Positions 59,140 through 64,000 of a stretch of DNA of 64,000 nt are shown here, piece by piece. The notes under the pieces were generated by a model. That model searched no databases. It was not told the DNA's origin and saw only the letters and a program-made list of their open reading frames with translations. Origin of the DNA: RGIG2206 sp045579085 (GTDB lineage: Bacteria > Bacillota > Clostridia > Oscillospirales > Acutalibacteraceae); the NCBI GenBank assembly GCA_045579085.1, contig JAZNLO010000031.1:1-64000 (forward strand). The letters are read 5' to 3'. Numbering within the stretch: the stretch's first letter is position 1; each line of letters starts with the position of its first letter. The position numbers and the translations under genes are program-made.

Positions 59140-60600
59140 TTAGCGACCGTATAAGCCGGTCAGATATTTTAGTTTTAATATAACGGGTTCTCTTAAATCA
59201 GACCTTTTCACTCTCCACCGCCAGTTGCCCGAAGCAGTTGACGGCGTATTCATTCGCGCTGACGAGCCCAGTCCAAGCACATCTTGCATTTGCACTATTG
59301 CTAAATCGCAAACCGACGAATACGCAAGCCTCAGTATCCCATCGTGGATATGATTTTTGTTTCTTACCCGAGCATACTCGGCAATCAAGTGCTGTTTATC
59401 CGCCGACTGCTTGTTATACCAGCCCACAACCGTATCATTATCGTGGGTGGCGGGATATAAGACATAATTCTTGCTTAAATTGTGAGGCAGATACTGGTTG
59501 GTCATATCGCTGTCAAAGGCAAACTCAAGCACGCTCATAGCGTGATATCCCGTGCGTTTTAACAGCCTGTCCACCGACGGATGCGACACACCTAAATTTT
59601 CCGCAATTATATCTGTATCGCCGCGTTCCTCATCAAGCGCTGAAGTAAGTCTGCTGCCAGGACCTCTGCGCCACCGTCCCGTGACTGTGCCCTCGTTATC
59701 GGCTGAGATGCTGAAATATCTTGCAAGCCCAATAAAGTGGTCTATCCGCACCGCATCAAACATAAGCGACGCTTGTGCCATTCTTTTTCGCCACCACGAG
59801 AAGTTATCGCTGTTCATATACTCCCAGTTATAAAGCGGATTTCCCCACCGCTGACCTGTCTTACTGAACGAATCAGGCGGCACGCCTGCGATTTTTTTCG
59901 GTTTCAAATCATTCGTAATCTCAAACTGCTGAGGTCGCACCCAGAAATCTGAGCTGTCCGCCGCAACGTAAATCGGCATATCGCCAATCAGCTTTACACC
60001 TTTGCTGTTTGCATATTTGCGCAGAGAATACCAGTCCTTGAAAAACTGATACTGGCAAAACTTATTAAATGCTATCTCGTCCTTTAATCTTGCCGAATAT
60101 TCCGATATCGCTTCAGGCTCTCTACGACGTATATTGTCGGGCCAGTTTAAGCACGACACCATTCCTCTGTCACGCTTTATTGCCATAAAAAGTGCAAAAT
60201 CATCAAGCCAATATGCGTTTTCTTCCTCAAATGCTTTAAAGCTCTCGTCAGGCTTAAATCTTAAAAAGGCTTTTCTTAAAAGCATCGGTCTTTCTCTGTA
60301 TACTGCACCGTAATTTACATAGCCGCTCTTCTCAGCAGGCAGCTCGTTTTCGCTTAAAAGCTTTTCCTTTGCAAGCCGCTCAAGGTCGATATAATACCAG
60401 TTCCCCGCAAACACCGAAAATGGCTGATAGGGACTGTCTGCATACCCCACTGGGCCGAGCGGTAACACCTGCCAGTATTTTTGCCCCGATTCGCTTAAAA
60501 AGTCTACAAACTCAGTTGCTGCAGAACCTAAAGTGCCAATCAAGCCGTCGCTCCACAGCGCGCTTATCGGCATAAGTATTCCTGCGCCTCTTAATAACAT
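59140..60600 (-). CDS. malQ: 4-alpha-glucanotransferase (amylomaltase, GH77)
   Basis: A 486-residue amylomaltase that disproportionates maltooligosaccharides, releasing glucose and longer chains for GlgP. Key motifs are the N-terminal GAGILMPISALWSDGLIGTLG, YWQVLPLGPVGYADSPYQPFSVFAGN, the nucleophile region FDAVRIDHFIGL, acid/base IIAENLG and ATHDNDTVVGW. It is the first gene of the operon. Its upstream gap shares space with the divergent dehydrogenase gene; no cre or MalR-like operator was recognised. Confidence 0.95.
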   Translation of the reverse strand: MLLRGAGILMPISALWSDGLIGTLGSAATEFVDFLSESGQKYWQVLPLGPVGYADSPYQPFSVFAGNWYYIDLERLAKEKLLSENELPAEKSGYVNYGAVYRERPMLLRKAFLRFKPDESFKAFEEENAYWLDDFALFMAIKRDRGMVSCLNWPDNIRRREPEAISEYSARLKDEIAFNKFCQYQFFKDWYSLRKYANSKGVKLIGDMPIYVAADSSDFWVRPQQFEITNDLKPKKIAGVPPDSFSKTGQRWGNPLYNWEYMNSDNFSWWRKRMAQASLMFDAVRIDHFIGLARYFSISADNEGTVTGRWRRGPGSRLTSALDEERGDTDIIAENLGVSHPSVDRLLKRTGYHAMSVLEFAFDSDMTNQYLPHNLSKNYVLYPATHDNDTVVGWYNKQSADKQHLIAEYARVRNKNHIHDGILRLAYSSVCDLAIVQMQDVLGLGSSARMNTPSTASGNWRWRVKRSDLREPVILKLKYLTGLYGR

Positions 60601-60715
60601 TTCCTCACCGCTTCCGACGCTGTTTTAGTTATCTTTTGTTTTTTCAAGAAGAATATACCGAAAATTATTGCAACCTGTTAGGTTTTGTTTTAAAATATAA
60701 ATATTAAAGGCGGGT

Positions 60716-61693
60716 GTGAAGCAAGTGAAAACAGTTATTTTTGACAGATGCACAGTTGTAAAAGACAATGACGTTGACCTGTCGCCCATATCAAAACTGA
60801 CTCAAACTGAAATCTATGACCTCGTAAGCCGCGACGAGCTTATCAAAGCGGCTGAGGATGCTGATATTATTATTTGTAATAAAGCTGTTATCGACAAAGA
60901 GATATTTAATAAACTCAATAATCTGAAATATATAGGCCTTTTTGCAACGGGTTATAATAATATTGACCTTGATACCGCCAATCAAAAAGGCGTTTTTGTT
61001 GCAAACGCACCCAACTACTCAACCTATTCGGTTGCACAGCAGACATTTGCTTTCATTTTGTCGCTTGCAACAAGCGTGCACAGGTATAACAAAAGCGTTC
61101 ATTCAGGTGAGTGGTGCCGCAGCGCAAGCTTTACGTACCTTACAGAGCAAATGAATGAAATAAAAGGTAAAACGCTCGGCATATTGGGCTTTGGTGCAAT
61201 AGGTAAGGCGGTGGCAAAAATCGCAGATGCGTTTGGTATGAGGGTTATCGTTCACACAAGAACTAAGCCAAACAACTGCAAATATGAGCTTGTGAGCCTT
61301 GATGAGCTGTTTATGCAAAGCGACTTTCTCACTCTCCACTGTCCGCTCACGCCGCAGACTCAAGGCATCGTAAACAAGGACACGCTCTCGCTTATGAAGC
61401 CCTCCGCATACCTGATTAACACCTCGCGCGGCGGTGCCGTTGTTGAACAGGACTTGTGCGATGCGCTCAACTCAGGCATCATCGCAGGAGCAGGGCTTGA
61501 TGTTGTGGCAATTGAGCCTATGAGGGAGGACAACCCCTTGCTCAAGGCAAACAATATTCTGATTACTCCGCACACTGCATGGGCTACGTTTGAAGCGAGA
61601 TGCAGGCTTATAGACATAGTGGCAGATAACCTCGCAAGCTTTTTGTCGGGTGCTCCTAAAAACATTGTAAATTCTCCAAAGGCGGTGAAATAA
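60716..61693 (+). CDS. D-2-hydroxyacid dehydrogenase
   Basis: A 325-residue NAD-dependent dehydrogenase. The Rossmann loop is LGILGFGAIGKAVAKIADAFG (about residues 153-173). Catalytic Arg is in NTSRGGAVVEQ, Glu is in VVAIEPMREDNPL, and His is in ITPHTAWATFEAR. This resembles glycerate, hydroxypyruvate or phenyllactate dehydrogenases; the substrate is not determined. Translation starts at GTG with AAAGG 5 nt away. The stop overlaps the LicD start by one base (TAATG), so the two are coupled. Confidence 0.88.
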   Translation: MKQVKTVIFDRCTVVKDNDVDLSPISKLTQTEIYDLVSRDELIKAAEDADIIICNKAVIDKEIFNKLNNLKYIGLFATGYNNIDLDTANQKGVFVANAPNYSTYSVAQQTFAFILSLATSVHRYNKSVHSGEWCRSASFTYLTEQMNEIKGKTLGILGFGAIGKAVAKIADAFGMRVIVHTRTKPNNCKYELVSLDELFMQSDFLTLHCPLTPQTQGIVNKDTLSLMKPSAYLINTSRGGAVVEQDLCDALNSGIIAGAGLDVVAIEPMREDNPLLKANNILITPHTAWATFEARCRLIDIVADNLASFLSGAPKNIVNSPKAVK

Positions 61694-62502
61694 TGGGTTA
61701 TGCTTTTAAAGACGGCGAGCTGCGCCGTTTGCAGCTTCGCACACTCGATATGCTGTTAGACTTTCAGCGTTTTTGCGATAAAAACAACTTAACCTTTTTC
61801 CTCTGCGGCGGATGCTGTATCGGCGCTGTACGCGAAGGCGGCTTCATCGAATGGGACGACGATGCAGACATATTTATGCCCAGAGAGGACTATCAAAGGT
61901 TGGCGCAAATCTGGTCTGATACCGAAAAATATGCTCTGTTGCGTTCTGATGCAGAGCATAACTACGGCAATATTTTTACAACGCTTATTGATAAGTCCAC
62001 CGTATGCATAAGAGAGCAGACAAAAGACATAGATATGCCTCACGGTATAGCGATTGATATTTTCCCTCTTGATGCGTGCCCAAGCGGCATCAAACGGGTA
62101 TTTCAAAAGCTGAATGCTCTCATTTATTCACTTTATCTTGCACAAATTGTTCCTACAAATCACGGCAAAATCGTTGAGCTTATCGGTAGAGCTTTGCTGT
62201 GGCTTGTGCCGAGCAAAAAAATGCGCACTCGTATCTGGCAAGGCGCTGAAAAAAGAATGAGCAAATACAGCCTCGAAAATTGCGAAAAGATAACTGAGTT
62301 GTGCGCAGGTCCCTATTATATGAACAAGGAATATAACAAGGAATGGTTTGAGTCTGCTGTGCTTATGTCGTTTGAGGGGCATCAGCTTCCCTTGCCCGTT
62401 GGATATCACAGCTATCTTTCAACCGCCTTCGGCGATTATATGACTCCGCCGCCACTTGATAAGCGTGCGCCAGAGCACGATATAATTGAATTAAAGCTTT
62501 AA
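61693..62502 (+). CDS. LicD-family phosphotransferase
   Basis: A 269-residue LicD protein, a nucleotidyltransferase-fold family that adds phosphocholine or related phospho-groups to cell-surface glycans. Family motifs: LRRLQLRTLDMLLDFQRFC, FLCGGCCIGAVREGGFIEWDDDADIFM (acidic catalytic cluster), and GIAIDIFPLDACP. No choline-uptake (licABC) genes are near, so the donor and acceptor are open. It is translationally coupled to the upstream dehydrogenase. Confidence 0.9.
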   Translation: MGYAFKDGELRRLQLRTLDMLLDFQRFCDKNNLTFFLCGGCCIGAVREGGFIEWDDDADIFMPREDYQRLAQIWSDTEKYALLRSDAEHNYGNIFTTLIDKSTVCIREQTKDIDMPHGIAIDIFPLDACPSGIKRVFQKLNALIYSLYLAQIVPTNHGKIVELIGRALLWLVPSKKMRTRIWQGAEKRMSKYSLENCEKITELCAGPYYMNKEYNKEWFESAVLMSFEGHQLPLPVGYHSYLSTAFGDYMTPPPLDKRAPEHDIIELKL

Positions 62503-62505
62503 TAA

Positions 62506-62550
62506 ATATAAGCATAGTCTGCGAAAGATAATCACAAACTATGCTTATAT
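62506..62550. repeat. Hairpin between licD and the asparaginase gene
   Basis: A 13-bp perfect stem (62506-62518 with 62538-62550) around a 19-nt loop. There is no real T-run, so it may attenuate or process the mRNA rather than terminate it. Confidence 0.45.
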
Positions 62551-62570
62551 AATTTAAGGGAGTTTAACTG

Positions 62571-63554
62571 ATGAATATTTGCGTTATATTTACAGGCGGC
62601 ACCATAGGAAGTACGGCTGAGGACGGCATAATTTCACCCGACATTTCAAGCAGATATAAGCTGATAAGTCACTTTAACAAAAGCAACGTGGGTGTAACGT
62701 TTAACGAAGTTGCAAAGTTTTCTATGCTCAGCGAAAATATGACAGGCGAAAGACTAAACGAGCTGATAGACTGCGTTAAAGAATGCCTTGATACAAAGCC
62801 TGACGGAATAATCGTCACTCACGGCACTGACACACTGCAATACACCTGTGCCGCATTGGGATATGCGTTTGCAGACTCAAACGTGCCTATCGGCGTTGTT
62901 TCAAGCAACTTCCCGCTTGACGATGAAAGAGCAAACGGTCACGACAACTTTTTCGCCGCTGTCAAGGCAATCGAGAGCGGTGTCAGAGGCGTTTTTGCCG
63001 CATACAAAAACAAGGGTGACAGCGCCGCAATCCATTGCGCAACAAGGATGCTGCGTCACGTTGAGTATGAAGACGAGGTGTACAGTCTGGGCGGCCCTCT
63101 TGGATTTATTGAGGACGGCGAATACGTTGCAAATCCCAGTTTTGTACAGTCTGGCAGCGATAATGTGAATCTGTATCCTGCCAACCTTGAAAGCACCAGA
63201 GTGATTGTGCTGAATATGTATCCAAACGTTGACCTCTCGTGTGACATAAGCGGCGCAAAAGCTATACTGTTAACCGCCTATCACTCAGGCACTGTTTCAA
63301 GCAACACAAAGCGGCTAAAAGAGTTCTGTCTTAAGGCGGCAGAAAGCGGTGTGCCTGTATTTTTAACGGGTGCATACAGCGGTGATAAGTACGAAAGCAC
63401 AGAAATGTTTGACAGCCTTTCCATAAAGGTTTTGCCTAAAATGAGCGCTATCGCAGCGTATGTAAAGCTGTGGCTTGCTTGCTCAAGAGGTATAGAAAAC
63501 AGCGAGCTCGAAAAGATTATGCGCTCACCCGTTTGCAACGATTTAGTTAACTGA
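62571..63554 (+). CDS. L-asparaginase (type I-like)
   Basis: A 327-residue asparaginase. The first catalytic Thr is in FTGGTIGST (T12 region), the second triad is in VTHGTDTLQYT. A lysine and Asp follow as in bacterial asparaginases. No signal peptide, so it is cytoplasmic. It converts L-asparagine to aspartate and ammonia, though glutaminase activity cannot be excluded. It lies 21 nt after a hairpin and 75 nt before serS. Confidence 0.93.
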   Translation: MNICVIFTGGTIGSTAEDGIISPDISSRYKLISHFNKSNVGVTFNEVAKFSMLSENMTGERLNELIDCVKECLDTKPDGIIVTHGTDTLQYTCAALGYAFADSNVPIGVVSSNFPLDDERANGHDNFFAAVKAIESGVRGVFAAYKNKGDSAAIHCATRMLRHVEYEDEVYSLGGPLGFIEDGEYVANPSFVQSGSDNVNLYPANLESTRVIVLNMYPNVDLSCDISGAKAILLTAYHSGTVSSNTKRLKEFCLKAAESGVPVFLTGAYSGDKYESTEMFDSLSIKVLPKMSAIAAYVKLWLACSRGIENSELEKIMRSPVCNDLVN

Positions 63555-63563
63555 CTGTTTGCG

Positions 63564-63592
63564 TTGACAAACGCTTGAATTAGTGCTATATT
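63564..63592 (+). promoter_or_regulatory. Promoter for serS
   Basis: TTGACA (63564-63569), 17 nt, TATATT (63587-63592). The leader of about 30 nt is too short for a T-box. Confidence 0.8.
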
Positions 63593-63629
63593 TAACAAAT
63601 AATAAGATATTAAAAGGAAGTATTTTAGT

Positions 63630-64000
63630 ATGTTGGATATTAAATTTGTTAAGGAAAATCCTGAACTTGTTAAAGAGAATATTCGCAAGAAGTTCAAGGA
63701 AGCAAAGTTGCCGTTGGTAGACGAGGCTATCGCCGTTTATGACGAAAAGCTCAAGGCTAACATTACTGCAAGTGACCTTCGTGCCAACCGCAACAAGATA
63801 AGCAAGGAAATCGGTGCTCTTATGGCTCAGGGCAAGCGTGACGAGGCTGAGGAGAAAAAAGCGCTCGTAAGCCGTCAGGCAGAGCAACTCAAGGAGCTTG
63901 AGGTCAAAGAGGTTGAGCTTGAAAAGCGTCTTACCGAAATAATGATGAAAATCCCGAACATAATTGACGACTCTGTTCCCATCGGCAAAAACGACGAGGA
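63630..64000 (+). CDS. serS: Seryl-tRNA synthetase, 5' part (cut by window end)
   Basis: The first roughly 123 codons of SerRS. The visible part is MLDIKFVKENPELVKENIRKK followed by the long antiparallel coiled-coil tRNA-binding arm (LRANRNKISKEIGALMAQGK, then a Glu/Lys-rich return helix), ending at the IPNIIDDSVPIGKNDE turn that leads into the catalytic domain. ATG at 63630 with AAAAGGAAG upstream. The catalytic domain is outside the window. Confidence 0.95.
   Translation, partial: MLDIKFVKENPELVKENIRKKFKEAKLPLVDEAIAVYDEKLKANITASDLRANRNKISKEIGALMAQGKRDEAEEKKALVSRQAEQLKELEVKEVELEKRLTEIMMKIPNIIDDSVPIGKNDE

Noticed and set aside
60601..60715. CcpA (cre) or MalR operator before malQ
   Set aside because: No TGNAANCGNTNNCA-like site and no clear palindrome with LacI-type character.
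1..64000. CRISPR arrays, prophage, insertion sequences, toxin-antitoxin or restriction systems
   Set aside because: I looked for direct repeats with spacers, transposases, integrases and defence motifs and found none that stand up.

Overview
The window is a chromosomal segment from a low-to-mid GC, strictly anaerobic, Gram-positive-type bacterium, most likely a gut Clostridia (Bacillota, Oscillospirales/Ruminococcaceae-like). The pointers are Shine-Dalgarno sites close to AGGAGG, sigma-A-type promoters with 17-bp spacers, a T-box on alaS, ylxM-ffh-rpsP-khpA and rimM-trmD order, a CD1247-type protein beside efp, MtaB, RNase M5, FeoAB, a reverse-order rubrerythrin with PerR, and a free-standing PduL. 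The species is not determined. There are about 62 protein genes, almost all core or metabolic; I see no prophage, insertion sequence, CRISPR array, rRNA or tRNA gene.

Layout: 1-758 has no convincing protein gene. It holds a compact set of hairpins (59-290) that looks like a structured RNA or repeat with its own terminator, then two AT-rich inverted repeats and a second terminator. 759-7579 (minus): acyl-CoA ligase, LOG-family protein, DUF4003 protein, cysteine synthase, FeoB and FeoA. 7751-10568 (plus): TrkA-TrkH potassium uptake. 10628-12284 (minus): rubredoxin, a small membrane protein, reverse rubrerythrin and PerR, an oxidative-stress island with an operator over the perR promoter. 12417-16377: a DUF1624 membrane protein, an FAD oxidoreductase, a CD1247-like protein, EF-P and YqeG. 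16510-24389 (minus): S21, RNase M5, HolA, ComEC, a phosphoribosyltransferase, a HIT protein, and AlaRS behind a T-box with a GCC specifier.

24399-31155: class B PBP, the LemA-TPM pair, GNAT, WYL regulator, Upp, TsaB and TsaE. 31342-35962 (plus): RodA/FtsW, MtaB, a DD-carboxypeptidase, and an EamA transporter whose 5' end carries an in-frame 33-bp tandem duplication. 36019-43727: PduL, SecA, HPr, then TrmD-RimM and KhpA-S16-Ffh-YlxM, which the sequence splits into two transcription units. 43889-46464 (plus): a lipoyl-less E2-like acyltransferase and a solitary peptide-binding lipoprotein.

46533-51504 (minus) is a complete BMP-type nucleoside ABC transporter with two hairpins after the binding-protein gene. 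51767-53221: dUTPase and an alpha/beta hydrolase. 53282-60600 (minus) is a maltodextrin operon, malQ-glgP-binding protein-MalF-MalG, without an ATPase or regulator; imported oligosaccharides would be disproportionated by MalQ and phosphorolysed by GlgP. 60716-64000 (plus): a D-2-hydroxyacid dehydrogenase coupled to a LicD protein, an asparaginase, and the 5' part of serS cut by the window end.

The window is mostly ordinary housekeeping sequence. The points most worth a second look are the hairpin cluster at 59-290, the E2-like protein with an altered active site, the ComEC with a degenerate C-terminal domain, the 33-bp duplication, and the PerR/reverse-rubrerythrin island.
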